Made by a program: the position numbers and the translations under genes
NCBI GenBank assembly: GCA_041738345.1
Contig: JBGSPX010000015.1
Location: forward strand, 1-54,131
Origin: Proteocatella sp041738345
Lineage (GTDB): Bacteria > Bacillota > Clostridia > Peptostreptococcales > Filifactoraceae
Reading direction: 5' to 3'
DNA: 54,131 nt
Notes under the pieces: model-generated
Databases searched by the model: none
Told to the model about the DNA's origin: nothing
Seen by the model: only the letters and a program-made list of their open reading frames with translations
Part shown: piece after piece, positions 17,086 through 26,127 of the stretch
How positions within the stretch are numbered: the first letter of the stretch is position 1
Layout of the letters: each line of letters starts with the position of its first letter

Positions 17086-17114
17086 ACTATAACGGCATTT
17101 CAAATAAATGTCAA
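17086..17114 (-). promoter_or_regulatory. Promoter of the T-box operon
   Basis: TTGACA at 17109-17114 and TATAGT at 17086-17091 are separated by 17 bp. Transcription should start near 17079, giving a leader of about 390 nt before the binding-protein gene. The region 16687-17143 holds this promoter, the leader ORF and the T-box, and no other gene. Confidence 0.88.
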
Positions 17115-17143
17115 TACTTTTTTTTGTGAAAAATTTTTTTTTA

Positions 17144-18436
17144 TTAGACAAGCCCTTTTATTGCAATGTATAGCGCTGCAAAAAATTCTTCGGTATAAAG
17201 CACTGCAATTTTATCAAAAGCTACATTTGAATCGGTTTCTAATACGCGTTTTAATTCTAAGGCCATCTTTTTTAATCGAACTTTTTTATCAAGTAACCCT
17301 AAATTATTTATCACCGATTTTAATCGATTTAAGCCTTTTTCATTTTCTCCAACTATAGGAATCTCAATTTCAGCTACAAGTTCTTTTATTTTTTCATCTA
17401 TTCGTTTTATTGTATATATCTTGTCTGGCAGAATTCCTAATATCTCTGCCGCAAGCTCTATACTTAAAAGAAAATCTGATATATTATGTTCTCTTCTAAA
17501 ACTTCTATCCGTTTTAAGTTTTTTCCACTTACCTGATATAAATTTATCTGATATGTTGTATCTGAATTTTCCCGAAGCTATTCCCAGTTTTTTAGCTAAA
17601 TGACCATCTTTTTTAAATGCGCTGTCAATTTCTATTATACTATTTTTAACAAAAGTATATGCATAGCCATCAAATACACCAAAGGCTTTCATAGCATCAA
17701 GATAACCATAGCGTTCTATTTTTTTTGCATGAGCTTTATCAAAAACTAAACTAACACCTAAATCCCAATAACTTTTTATATAGGTCAAATCTTCTACTGA
17801 ATTAAGCACATCTTGCTTAACTTTTCCAAACGCCCCTAAGTCTACAGCAATTATCTTTTCTGCACCTTTTTTAAGTGCCATGCTTACTGGTAAATTATCG
17901 TGATAAGTCCCATCTATATATTCTATTCCATCTATGACATGGGGTCTTACCGCTGGGTATATCGAAGCACTTGCAAGTACATAATCCACTAGTTTTCCTG
18001 TTGGAATTTCTTCGACAAAAAGCTCCCAAGGCTTTAGGGATTCCTTTTCTAAGGTTACAAGACCGTATGCTATATTTGAATTTCTTATCTTTTCTTCATC
18101 AAAATAGTGTTCCAATGTATTTTTTAGAGGACTTGTATCCGTTCCTCCATTTATAAAATCTTTAGCAAACGTTCCATAAGTTTTTATTATTTTATTTTTT
18201 ATATCATCCGACTCTTCTACCGGAACCGCAAATACTTGACTAGTCTCAACAGTGTCCCACATCTCCTGCGCTCTTTCAAAGCTGCCTTGGGCAATCATAG
18301 CTCCATTTATAGCCCCAATTGAAGTTCCACATACTATATGAAACGGAATATCCATTTCATATAGGGCTTTCCACACTCCCATTTCATATGCCCCTCTAGA
18401 ACCTCCTCCAGCAAGTACTAATGCCGTTTTTTTCAT
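17144..18436 (-). CDS. Patatin-like phospholipase
   Basis: This serine acyl hydrolase (430 aa) of the patatin/RssA group has the oxyanion loop GGGSRG (10-15), the nucleophile elbow GTSIG with S39 (37-41), and the catalytic aspartate of the DG(A/G) motif as D175-G176. Together these form the Ser-Asp dyad. The catalytic domain fills about 1-270; the C-terminal 160 residues are helical and of unknown role. No signal peptide is seen. It starts 2 nt after the CinA-domain gene, so the two are co-transcribed. The lipid substrate is unknown. Confidence 0.9.
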   Translation of the reverse strand: MKKTALVLAGGGSRGAYEMGVWKALYEMDIPFHIVCGTSIGAINGAMIAQGSFERAQEMWDTVETSQVFAVPVEESDDIKNKIIKTYGTFAKDFINGGTDTSPLKNTLEHYFDEEKIRNSNIAYGLVTLEKESLKPWELFVEEIPTGKLVDYVLASASIYPAVRPHVIDGIEYIDGTYHDNLPVSMALKKGAEKIIAVDLGAFGKVKQDVLNSVEDLTYIKSYWDLGVSLVFDKAHAKKIERYGYLDAMKAFGVFDGYAYTFVKNSIIEIDSAFKKDGHLAKKLGIASGKFRYNISDKFISGKWKKLKTDRSFRREHNISDFLLSIELAAEILGILPDKIYTIKRIDEKIKELVAEIEIPIVGENEKGLNRLKSVINNLGLLDKKVRLKKMALELKRVLETDSNVAFDKIAVLYTEEFFAALYIAIKGLV

Positions 18437-18438
18437 AC

Positions 18439-19206
18439 CTACTCCTCCTCTATAATGCTCCCATTGTCTCCAAATCTTCTAAGCATTTCTTTTACTACTG
18501 GATTTATTTTTTCAAACGCTTCTTCTCTTGAGTTGGCTTTTGCAGTAACTCTAAATACAACGCGTCCCGATCCTGCATATGGTGCAATCGTAGGGTTAGT
18601 TTGACCTTCTATTAAATCCATAATCAAAGTTTCTGCCGTAGATTCCCCTAGATTTAAAACCTGTATTTTAGTGCATTCTACAATCTCATCGGAATATTGT
18701 GATAAGTATTTTACTATATGATTTTCAAATAAAGGGTGTACTTCCTTTGGCGGCCCTGGAAGAAGTATAAATACTTTGTTATTATTTTCTACTATACAAG
18801 CATTTGCCGTTCCATTTTCATTTTTTATAATCATCGAACCTTCAGGGAAATAAGCTTGTCTCATGTTATTATCCGTCATTATTCTATTTCGTGAGCTAAA
18901 TATATCTTCAATATGCTTTTTACTAAACTGATCAAATACCATAGGAAGCCCTAAATATTTTGCTAAAACTTCTTTAGTAATATCATCCTTAGTTGGACCA
19001 AGCCCGCCTGTACAAATTATTATATCTGCTCTTGAGGCAGCATTTTCAAATACTTTTTCAATTCGGTTTTCATTATCCCCTACAACGGTATGGTAATGTA
19101 CATCAAGCCCTATTTTAGCAAGTTCCTTGCTTATATACTGTGCATTTGTATTTGCTATATCTCCGTGCAAAAGTTCCGTTCCTACTGCTATTATCTCTGA
19201 ATTCAT
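18439..19206 (-). CDS. CinA N-terminal (molybdopterin-binding-like) domain protein
   Basis: This single-domain MoCF_biosynth/CinA-type protein (255 aa) starts MNSEIIAVGTELLHGDIANTN. ICTGGLGPTKDDITKE and LLPGPPKEVHP are the family signatures. Full-length CinA (about 400 aa) also has a C-terminal nicotinamide-nucleotide amidase domain, which is absent, so competence/NMN functions should not be assumed. Such short forms are common in clostridia. It is preceded by AGGAGG and followed 2 nt later by the patatin gene. Confidence 0.85.
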   Translation of the reverse strand: MNSEIIAVGTELLHGDIANTNAQYISKELAKIGLDVHYHTVVGDNENRIEKVFENAASRADIIICTGGLGPTKDDITKEVLAKYLGLPMVFDQFSKKHIEDIFSSRNRIMTDNNMRQAYFPEGSMIIKNENGTANACIVENNNKVFILLPGPPKEVHPLFENHIVKYLSQYSDEIVECTKIQVLNLGESTAETLIMDLIEGQTNPTIAPYAGSGRVVFRVTAKANSREEAFEKINPVVKEMLRRFGDNGSIIEEE

Positions 19207-19277
19207 AGTTTCCTCCTGATAGTCTTATTGTTTAAATATACCATATATTCACTATCTTTGCACTATGATCGGTAACA

Positions 19278-19332
19278 TAAAAAATGTTCCTTTTGAAAAT
19301 AGTCTTTTGATTACTATTCTCATCAGGAACAC
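19278..19332 (-). terminator. Terminator after the Lon-like protease gene
   Basis: On the minus strand GTGTTCC and GAGAATAGT pair with ACTATTTTC and GGAACAT around a short loop, with bulges, followed by T6. It lies 40-95 nt after the protease stop and before the CinA-domain gene. Confidence 0.8.
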
Positions 19333-19371
19333 TTTATTTTTAGGCAAGTTCTTTTGTTTTTTAATTTTCAA

Positions 19372-21747
19372 TTATTTTTTATCAGATTTATCTTCTGTTT
19401 TTTCACTAAATTTCACAAATGCCTCTTTTACTTTTTCATCAATCTTAGCCATAGTTAACCCTGTTAATATTTGAAGACCCTCTTCTACATTGCTTATAGC
19501 ATACACGTGGAATTTTCCCTCATCAATCGCTTCCAAAATATCTTCTCTAAGAATAAGATTCTTAACATTTTGAATTGGAATCATAACCCCTTGTTTTCCT
19601 GTAAGGCCTTTTATTTTACACACATCATAATAGCCCTCTATCTTCTCGTTAACCCCTCCAATAGGCTGAATTTCTCCTTTTTGTGAAACTGAACCAGTAA
19701 CTGCAATTGCTTGATTTATCGGAATTTCTGCAATGCTCGAAAGCACTACATAAAGTTCTGTTGAAGATGCACTATCTCCATCTATACCTGTATAATTTTG
19801 TTCAAATGTTATAGATGTTGTTATAGCCGGAATGTCTTCCTTAGCATATCTATTTCCTATATATCCACTTAAGATTAATACGCCTTTGTCGTGTATGCTT
19901 CCTGAATGAGATACTTCTCTTTCTATATTCAATATTCCATATCTTCCCTTATAGCTTGAGGCCGTTATTCTAGATGGTTTTCCAAATGTAGACTCACCCA
20001 CTTGCATTACTGCAAGCCCATTTATTTGACCTACTTTTTTCCCATCTACATCTATCAGGTATGTGCCGTCTTCATACATCTTATTCATACGATCTTCGAC
20101 TTTACTATTTCGGTATTTTTTCTTTTCAATTGCATTCTTTACATCTTTGATATCAATAAATTCTTGTTCCTCTGGCGCTAAGGCATTTGCCTCATAAAGA
20201 ATCTCTGTTATTTTATTAAAGCGTGCACTTATCTTCTCCTTATCTCCTGCTATTTTTATAGAATATTTAAGCGTTTCAACTACCGCGTCTTTGTTAAAAT
20301 GTCTAAGTTTTTTTACATCACAATAGTCTGCTATAAATCTTGCAAATTTAACTTCATTTTCAAGGTTTTTTTCTATTTCTACATCAAAATCTGCCATTAT
20401 TCTAAATAACTCTCTAAAATCATAGTCATAATAATATAGTAATGAATAAATCTGCATATCTCCTATTAAAATAACTTTTACATCTAAATCTATCGGCTCT
20501 GGCTTAAGTCCTGTTGTCATAAGCGCAAGACTTTGCTTGAATGGATTTTCTATCATTATTTTTTTACTTTTCATGCTTCGTTTAAGTCCATCCCAAGCAA
20601 GAGGGTTTTGTAATAAATCTTTTGCACTGATTACTAAAAATCCACCATTCGCTTTATGAAGTGCGCCAGGCTTTATGCTCATAAAATCTGTAGTATACAT
20701 TCCATTTTCATTTCGATATTCCGCAAATCCTATAAGATTGTAGTAACTAGGATTTCGCTCAAGTACAACAGGTGCAGTTTTAAGCTCTGTATTATCTATA
20801 AATAGATTGACATCATATCTTGATATAAATTGCTTTGGATCTTCTCTTCTAAACATCATTAGCGGATTAGTCATTTCATCTTTCTCTTTGCCTTTAAAAA
20901 AACTGCTGTGATTTATTACATCCTGATGCAAAAGATCTAAATATGCCACTACCTTTTCATTATCCTCATGTTTCTCTTTCATATCTGAAATATAATAGCT
21001 TACAATTTTATCTACTACCTGTCTTTCTAAATGAGCAATTTTATCTGAGATCTTTAAATCAAGTTCTTTCATTTTATTCATATATTCATTAAAGTCTTTA
21101 CTTAAGCTCTTGCTGTTTTCCTGCATCTCTTCTATTTTTTCTGGGTCTAAAGCTTCATATTCATCTTCCTGATACCCACTACCGTCTTCTTTTATAGGGA
21201 ATGACATAAGTCCTTTTGGCGATGGAATGAATTTTATTCCCTTATCCTGCGCAATAAGGTTAAGCTCAGCTAAATATGCATTACTTAATTGTTCAAATTT
21301 CATAACTATATCTTGGTATCTAGATTCATATTCAGAGTTTGAAAAAGACTTTGGAATTTCCTTTATTATTCGCTCTATAAAAAACTCCATATCTTTTTTG
21401 AAAACTTTTCCATACCCTGGATTAAAAGATAGTGCGATTGGTTCATCTGGTTTTACAAAATTGAATACATACACATAGTCTCTATGACTTCTTTTATTTT
21501 TTGCTACTCTTTCTATTAATGAAATAGAATAACTTTTTCTTCCTGTTCCGGATTCCCCTGAAACATATATATTGTAGCCATCATTAGGCATATTTATTCC
21601 AAAATTCAAAGCTTCCACTGCTCTACTTTGCCCTATTATGCCATGTAGTGTCTCTATGTCTTTCGTAGTTCCAAAGGTAAAATCATCAAACTTTATATCG
21701 ATTTCCATATCTGATCTTTTTAGTTCCCATTTACTCAAATTTCCCAT
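19372..21747 (-). CDS. Lon-related ATP-dependent protease (LonB-like, AAA_32 type)
   Basis: This large ATPase-protease has 791 aa. A Walker A-like GESGTGRKS lies at 64-72, a long helical insertion follows at about 180-290, and the C-terminal Lon protease domain has the Ser-Lys dyad S659 (GDSASS) and K702 (GGVNEKIEG). Their 43-residue spacing equals that of Lon S679/K722. The N-terminal substrate-binding domain of classical LonA is absent, and there is no clear membrane segment. It is transcribed alone, between its own terminator and the amidohydrolase terminator. Its targets are unknown. Confidence 0.9.
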   Translation of the reverse strand: MGNLSKWELKRSDMEIDIKFDDFTFGTTKDIETLHGIIGQSRAVEALNFGINMPNDGYNIYVSGESGTGRKSYSISLIERVAKNKRSHRDYVYVFNFVKPDEPIALSFNPGYGKVFKKDMEFFIERIIKEIPKSFSNSEYESRYQDIVMKFEQLSNAYLAELNLIAQDKGIKFIPSPKGLMSFPIKEDGSGYQEDEYEALDPEKIEEMQENSKSLSKDFNEYMNKMKELDLKISDKIAHLERQVVDKIVSYYISDMKEKHEDNEKVVAYLDLLHQDVINHSSFFKGKEKDEMTNPLMMFRREDPKQFISRYDVNLFIDNTELKTAPVVLERNPSYYNLIGFAEYRNENGMYTTDFMSIKPGALHKANGGFLVISAKDLLQNPLAWDGLKRSMKSKKIMIENPFKQSLALMTTGLKPEPIDLDVKVILIGDMQIYSLLYYYDYDFRELFRIMADFDVEIEKNLENEVKFARFIADYCDVKKLRHFNKDAVVETLKYSIKIAGDKEKISARFNKITEILYEANALAPEEQEFIDIKDVKNAIEKKKYRNSKVEDRMNKMYEDGTYLIDVDGKKVGQINGLAVMQVGESTFGKPSRITASSYKGRYGILNIEREVSHSGSIHDKGVLILSGYIGNRYAKEDIPAITTSITFEQNYTGIDGDSASSTELYVVLSSIAEIPINQAIAVTGSVSQKGEIQPIGGVNEKIEGYYDVCKIKGLTGKQGVMIPIQNVKNLILREDILEAIDEGKFHVYAISNVEEGLQILTGLTMAKIDEKVKEAFVKFSEKTEDKSDKK

Positions 21748-21834
21748 CGTATGCCTCCATCTTCCCTTTTTCGATTTTATAATATATTTTTTAGTATACC
21801 CATTCTTTATTTATTCAAACAAGTATTTAACTTC

Positions 21835-21866
21835 TAAAAAAGCTAGTTAGAATTTTCTAACTAGCT
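21835..21866 (-). terminator. Terminator after the amidohydrolase gene
   Basis: A perfect 12-bp stem (AGCTAGTTAGAA/TTCTAACTAGCT) with a 2-nt spacer is followed by T6 on the minus strand. It starts 15 nt after the amidohydrolase stop. Confidence 0.9.
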
Positions 21867-21880
21867 AATCATGTTGTCTT

Positions 21881-23035
21881 TTATTCTCTTGTATATACCG
21901 CTTCGCCTCTTATATAAACTTTTTCTACTTTTGCCTGTAAATCAAGCGGATGAGAATTCCATAAAACAATATCTGCATCCATACCCTCTTTTAATTGGCC
22001 TTTCATATGGTCTATATTTAAAGTTTCTGCTGGATTTATAGTTATTGCTTTTAAAGCCTCAAATTCATCCATCCCTGCTTTAACCGCCATAGCTGCACAA
22101 AGATTAAGTGAACCTTGCGGAATTTCTGGATGATCCGTTATAAGAGATACCTTAACTCCTCTTTCACTAAGTATTTTTGCAGTTTCAAAACTTGTATTCT
22201 TAAGTTCTAGCTTTGTTCTTGATCCAAAAGTTGGCCCAAGCTGAACACAAACCCCTTCTTGTGCTATATAATCTGCAATTAGGTGTGATTCTGTAGCATG
22301 TTCTAAAGTAAGGTTTATATTAAATTCCTTTGCAATCCTTATAGCGGTACAAATATCATCAGCTCTGTGTGCATGTGCTTTTAATGGGATTTCTTTTTCA
22401 ATTACTGGAATAAGTGCCTCCATTTTAGGTTCTATATCAAAATGTTCACCCTTATATTCAGCATCCTCTTTTCTTGAGATATAATTCTCAGCTTTTACCA
22501 AAGTTTCTCTAAGTATTGCAGCTATACCCATTCTTGTCATTGGAGCTTTTCCATTTTGTCCGTAAATTAATTTAGGATTTTCTCCAAATGCACACTTCAT
22601 TGCCGCAGGACTTTGAATAATCATATTATCTACAATATTACCATAAAGTGATATGGTTGCAAAACTCCCGCCTACTACATTTGCACTTCCAGGACCTGTG
22701 CATACAGTGGTAACCCCACCTTCTATTGCATCCTTAAAAGAAATATCAAATGGATTTATCCCATCTATAGCACTCATATTTGGCGTCACTGGGTCAATTT
22801 CTTCATTACCATCCTCACCTTCCCATCTCATCGCTTCATTAAAAAGTCCTAAGTGAGAGTGAGCATCTATAAATCCTGGCATCACATACATTCCATCTGC
22901 ATCAAATTCTAAATCATTATTGTCATTAGATAAGTTTTTAGCTATTCTTTCAATTTTAGAATCAATAAATTCTATATCTTTTTTTATAAAGCCTTCACTT
23001 TCCAATAAAAATAAAAGCCCATTTCTTATAATCAT
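21881..23035 (-). CDS. Metal-dependent amidohydrolase (imidazolonepropionase-like)
   Basis: This enzyme (384 aa) of the amidohydrolase superfamily has the HxH metal site H59/H61 in GFIDAHSHLG, later histidines in KAHAHRADD and LEHATESH, and the aspartate of LITDHPEIP. The ISITINPAETLNID-like C-terminal segment and beta-sandwich ends fit the group often annotated as imidazolonepropionase-related. The natural substrate is unknown. There is no signal peptide, so it is cytosolic. It is monocistronic with its own promoter and terminator. Confidence 0.85.
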   Translation of the reverse strand: MIIRNGLLFLLESEGFIKKDIEFIDSKIERIAKNLSNDNNDLEFDADGMYVMPGFIDAHSHLGLFNEAMRWEGEDGNEEIDPVTPNMSAIDGINPFDISFKDAIEGGVTTVCTGPGSANVVGGSFATISLYGNIVDNMIIQSPAAMKCAFGENPKLIYGQNGKAPMTRMGIAAILRETLVKAENYISRKEDAEYKGEHFDIEPKMEALIPVIEKEIPLKAHAHRADDICTAIRIAKEFNINLTLEHATESHLIADYIAQEGVCVQLGPTFGSRTKLELKNTSFETAKILSERGVKVSLITDHPEIPQGSLNLCAAMAVKAGMDEFEALKAITINPAETLNIDHMKGQLKEGMDADIVLWNSHPLDLQAKVEKVYIRGEAVYTRE

Positions 23036-23094
23036 ATCTTATATACTCCTCAAATTTTGAAAGAAAAAAATATTCCATCCTTAATTAAGATTTT

Positions 23095-23123
23095 ATTATA
23101 AAATTCATATTTTGTATAGTCTA
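23095..23123 (-). promoter_or_regulatory. Probable promoter of the amidohydrolase gene
   Basis: On the minus strand TAGACT (23118-23123) and TATAAT (23095-23100) are 17 bp apart, about 60 bp before the ATG at 23035. The -35 matches consensus at four of six bases. Confidence 0.6.
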
Positions 23124-23300
23124 TTATCATTTTATAATTTCAGAATATTTGTTTTTTTGTTAATTTAATATCATTTTTTAATTTTAATTTAATTGTTATC
23201 TTTAAATTTACTACAAAATTCTTTATTAAATTGATTGATTTTTTTAATAATATTTAATTATTATATATCATTTTTTTCTATATGTACTAAAAAACATCAT

Positions 23301-23360
23301 AATGAAAAGGTTTTCATTTGTTTTTAACAATATAATATTTATAATGAAATATATTTCATT
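23301..23360. promoter_or_regulatory. Two related palindromes in the alanine symporter upstream region
   Basis: AATGAAAAGGTTTTCATT (23301-23318) and AATGAAATATATTTCATT (23343-23360) are both perfect inverted repeats of the form AATGAAA...TTTCATT. Their centres are 42 bp apart, four helical turns. They lie about 77-136 bp upstream of the predicted start of the plus-strand transcript. The first contains a cre-like TGAAAAGGTTTTCA. The rest of 23036-23536 is very AT-rich, with promoters for both flanking genes and no gene seen. Confidence 0.5.
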
Positions 23361-23401
23361 TTTTAATAAATAATAAAATAAACAGAAAATTTAAAATATA
23401 C

Positions 23402-23430
23402 TTGAATTTTCTAAGTTTATATAATATAAT
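23402..23430 (+). promoter_or_regulatory. Promoter of the alanine symporter gene
   Basis: TTGAAT (23402-23407) and TATAAT (23425-23430) are separated by exactly 17 bp. The start of transcription is expected near 23437, leaving a leader of about 100 nt with AAAGGAGG before the ATG. Confidence 0.75.
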
Positions 23431-23536
23431 CTTATTAGTGAAATAAATATCATTTATGCAATCTATTTAATTTTTTGTTTAAAGATATTTATTATTTTTT
23501 TATACTTTTTTAAGTTAAATAAAGGAGGTAGTAATT

Positions 23537-24928
23537 ATGGATTTAATGGAAATTGTAACTTCCATAAATAAGATTCTTTGGGGACCTGTAATGTTATGTT
23601 TACTGCTTGGTACTGGAATTTATTTTTCTTTTAGAATGAAATTTATTCCTATTCGAAAAATAAAACTCGCCATCAAAGAAACTTTTGGATTCCTTTTTGA
23701 AAAGGAAAAGAAAGAAAAAGTTAAAGGTGAAGTTTCATCATTTCAATCTCTTGCTACTGCAATTGCAGCTCAAGTTGGTACCGGAAATCTAGCTGGAGTA
23801 GCTGGAGCTATTGTTTCAGGAGGCCCTGGCGCTGTATTTTGGATGTGGGTAAGCGGTTTTTTCGGAATGGGAACAATCTTTGCTGAAGCAGTTATTGCCC
23901 AAAAATTTGTACAATATAAGGACGGCGAAAAAGTTGGAGGCCCTGCTTATTACATACGCTATGGACTTAACAGCAAATTCTTAGCTGGGTTCTTTGCCGT
24001 TGCTATAATTCTAGCACTTGGTCTTATGGGAAACGTGGTACAAGCCAACTCTATTGCTGCCTCTATGAATACTGCGTTTAATATTCCTAAAGTTGCTTCT
24101 GGAATTGTGATTATGATACTCGTTATGCTCATTGTAGCTGGTGGAGTGAGTCGAATCAACTCAGTTACTGAAAAAATAGTTCCTTTTATGGCTCTATTTT
24201 ATATTATAGGAAGTTTAATAATAATTGTTATAAATGGAGATATGATTATTCCTGCCTTTAAAATGATATTTGTAGGAGCCTTTAATCCACAAGCTGTTGG
24301 TGGTGGAATAGTTGGTGTGACTATAAAGGAAGCCTTTAGATATGGAGTCGCTAGAGGATTGTTTTCTAATGAAGCGGGAATGGGTTCTACACCACACTCT
24401 CACGCACTTGCAAAAGTAGACCATCCTGCAAAGCAAGGACTTACTGCTACGCTAGGAGTTATAATTGATACCGGTATAATATGTACTATGACTGCCCTTG
24501 TCATACTTACAACTGGGGCTTTAGAAACTGGTTTTACTGGTGCAGAGCTTACCCAAGCTGCCTTTACTAATGGTTTTGGAGCTTTTGGTACAAAATTTGT
24601 AGCTATTTGTCTATTCTTCTTTGCATTTTCTACTATAATTGGATGGTACTTCTTTGGTGAGGCTAATATTAAATATCTATTTGGTAAAAAAGGAATTTTC
24701 CCTTATAGAATTCTAGTAAGCACCGTTATAGTGTTTGGTACTGTTATAAATGTACCTCTAGTTTGGGAGCTTGCTGACATGTTTAACGCCCTTATGGTTT
24801 TCCCTAACCTTATCGCTCTACTTGGAATGTCTTCACTTGTTGTAAAAATTGCAAATGATTTTGAAGGCAATTTCTTAAAAAATAAAGAATCTGAATTTGA
24901 AAATAAAGAAAATAAAAATGTAGGTTAA
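23537..24928 (+). CDS. Alanine/glycine:cation symporter (AGCS family)
   Basis: This sodium- or proton-coupled amino acid carrier (463 aa) has about ten membrane segments. GPGAVFWMWVSGFFGMGT, near residues 95-112, is the AGCS signature, and SNEAGMGSTPHSHA is another highly conserved stretch of the family. It imports alanine or glycine, or sometimes glutamine. The ATG at 23537 follows AAAGGAGG. It is a single-gene unit with its own promoter and a bidirectional terminator. The C-terminus is lysine/glutamate rich and cytoplasmic. Confidence 0.93.
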   Translation: MDLMEIVTSINKILWGPVMLCLLLGTGIYFSFRMKFIPIRKIKLAIKETFGFLFEKEKKEKVKGEVSSFQSLATAIAAQVGTGNLAGVAGAIVSGGPGAVFWMWVSGFFGMGTIFAEAVIAQKFVQYKDGEKVGGPAYYIRYGLNSKFLAGFFAVAIILALGLMGNVVQANSIAASMNTAFNIPKVASGIVIMILVMLIVAGGVSRINSVTEKIVPFMALFYIIGSLIIIVINGDMIIPAFKMIFVGAFNPQAVGGGIVGVTIKEAFRYGVARGLFSNEAGMGSTPHSHALAKVDHPAKQGLTATLGVIIDTGIICTMTALVILTTGALETGFTGAELTQAAFTNGFGAFGTKFVAICLFFFAFSTIIGWYFFGEANIKYLFGKKGIFPYRILVSTVIVFGTVINVPLVWELADMFNALMVFPNLIALLGMSSLVVKIANDFEGNFLKNKESEFENKENKNVG

Positions 24929-24932
24929 TTTT

Positions 24933-24979
24933 AAAAAAGCAGCTAAAGTTATTGTATCAATATCTCTAGCTGCTTTTTT
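24933..24979. terminator. Bidirectional terminator between the symporter gene and 4hbD
   Basis: Arms AAAAAAGCAGCTA (24933-24945) and TAGCTGCTTTTTT (24967-24979) are perfectly complementary and carry A/T runs on both sides, so the element can end both convergent transcripts. Confidence 0.88.
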
Positions 24980-24988
24980 ATGTTTATT

Positions 24989-26107
24989 TTAATATAATTT
25001 AGAGTATATATCTATCATATCAAACTTATCTATTTCGGTATAATTATTTGCTAATAATCTTTGTTGCGTATCTATTACTATTTCCGAAAAAGATACTATA
25101 TCTTTTTCATTCATACCATATTCCTTCAAATTTTTCTTTTTTATAAGCTTATCTAGTAATAATTCTAGATTTGAGTATACATCATCATTTTCCCCTAACT
25201 CTAAAAATGTTCTAAATAAACTTTCTAAATCCTTTAATTTTCCCATTGGCGCTTTTTCTTTATAAACACTAAGCACTTCTGTAAAAAATTGATAATTCGC
25301 TTCTCCATGCGCGACATGATACTTCCCACTTAATGGATATGAAAGTGCATGTACAGCTCCAACTCCAGTATTAGCAAAAGCAATCCCTGCATAAGTGCTT
25401 GCGATTAGAAAATCTTCTATAATATCATTCCTATACTCTAAACCTTTATTTACTAAAGTCTTGTAGCCTTCTATTATAATTCTAATTGCATCTACGCTAA
25501 ATACCTCCGTAAATTTATTAGATTTCGGTGATAAATATGACTCTGTGGCATGAATAAGTGCATCTATCGAGCTATACATAAACGGGTCATGAGGAAGGGA
25601 TTTAAGCAATTCTGGAATAAGCACGGCATAGTCTGCATAAAGTTCATCAGTAGCAAGTCCCATCTTAGTTTGCTTATCTTTTATCTCTGTAATAGATATA
25701 TTTGTAACTTCGCTCCCTGTACCGCAGGTTGTCGGTACTATTATTAACTCATTTTCTTTTATAATATCTAGCTTTCTTTCAAATAATAGCTTTGTTGAGG
25801 TTACATTTTTTAAAGCAAGTATTTTTGCTATATCTATTATAGACCCGCCTCCAACTGCTATTATTCGCTTTATATTAAATTCCGATTTTTTTAAAAGAAT
25901 TTGATCGATTATATCATCAGATGGCTCATTAAATTTATAATCATCCTTAAATATATATTTGCTTCCAAATACTATATCCTTAAAAAAAGATTCATATACA
26001 CGCTTAGTTGTAAATATTAAATCATTTTCTCCTATGTTAAAATGTTCTACAAACTTTTCTATTTTTTCAAATTTAAAAAGTTGTGGTCTTATATCAAGCA
26101 TTTTCAT
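24989..26107 (-). CDS. 4hbD: 4-hydroxybutyrate dehydrogenase (iron-containing alcohol dehydrogenase)
   Basis: This NAD(P)-dependent enzyme (372 aa) reduces succinate semialdehyde to 4-hydroxybutyrate. It is a type III alcohol dehydrogenase: GGGS (86-89) binds the nucleotide, and the metal ligands are D182, H186, H253 and H267. The start (MKMLDIRPQLFKF) and the stretches GEANYQFFTE and QQRLLANNY closely resemble 4HbD of C. difficile and Porphyromonas gingivalis as I recall them. It lies 20 nt downstream of sucD, its usual partner. A different aldehyde substrate is possible but less likely. Confidence 0.88.
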   Translation of the reverse strand: MKMLDIRPQLFKFEKIEKFVEHFNIGENDLIFTTKRVYESFFKDIVFGSKYIFKDDYKFNEPSDDIIDQILLKKSEFNIKRIIAVGGGSIIDIAKILALKNVTSTKLLFERKLDIIKENELIIVPTTCGTGSEVTNISITEIKDKQTKMGLATDELYADYAVLIPELLKSLPHDPFMYSSIDALIHATESYLSPKSNKFTEVFSVDAIRIIIEGYKTLVNKGLEYRNDIIEDFLIASTYAGIAFANTGVGAVHALSYPLSGKYHVAHGEANYQFFTEVLSVYKEKAPMGKLKDLESLFRTFLELGENDDVYSNLELLLDKLIKKKNLKEYGMNEKDIVSFSEIVIDTQQRLLANNYTEIDKFDMIDIYSKLY

Positions 26108-26127
26108 TTCTTTTTCCTCCTAAATAA

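Noticed and set aside
18439..19206. CinA as a complete competence/NMN-amidase protein
   Set aside because: Only the N-terminal domain is present; the C-terminal amidase domain is absent.
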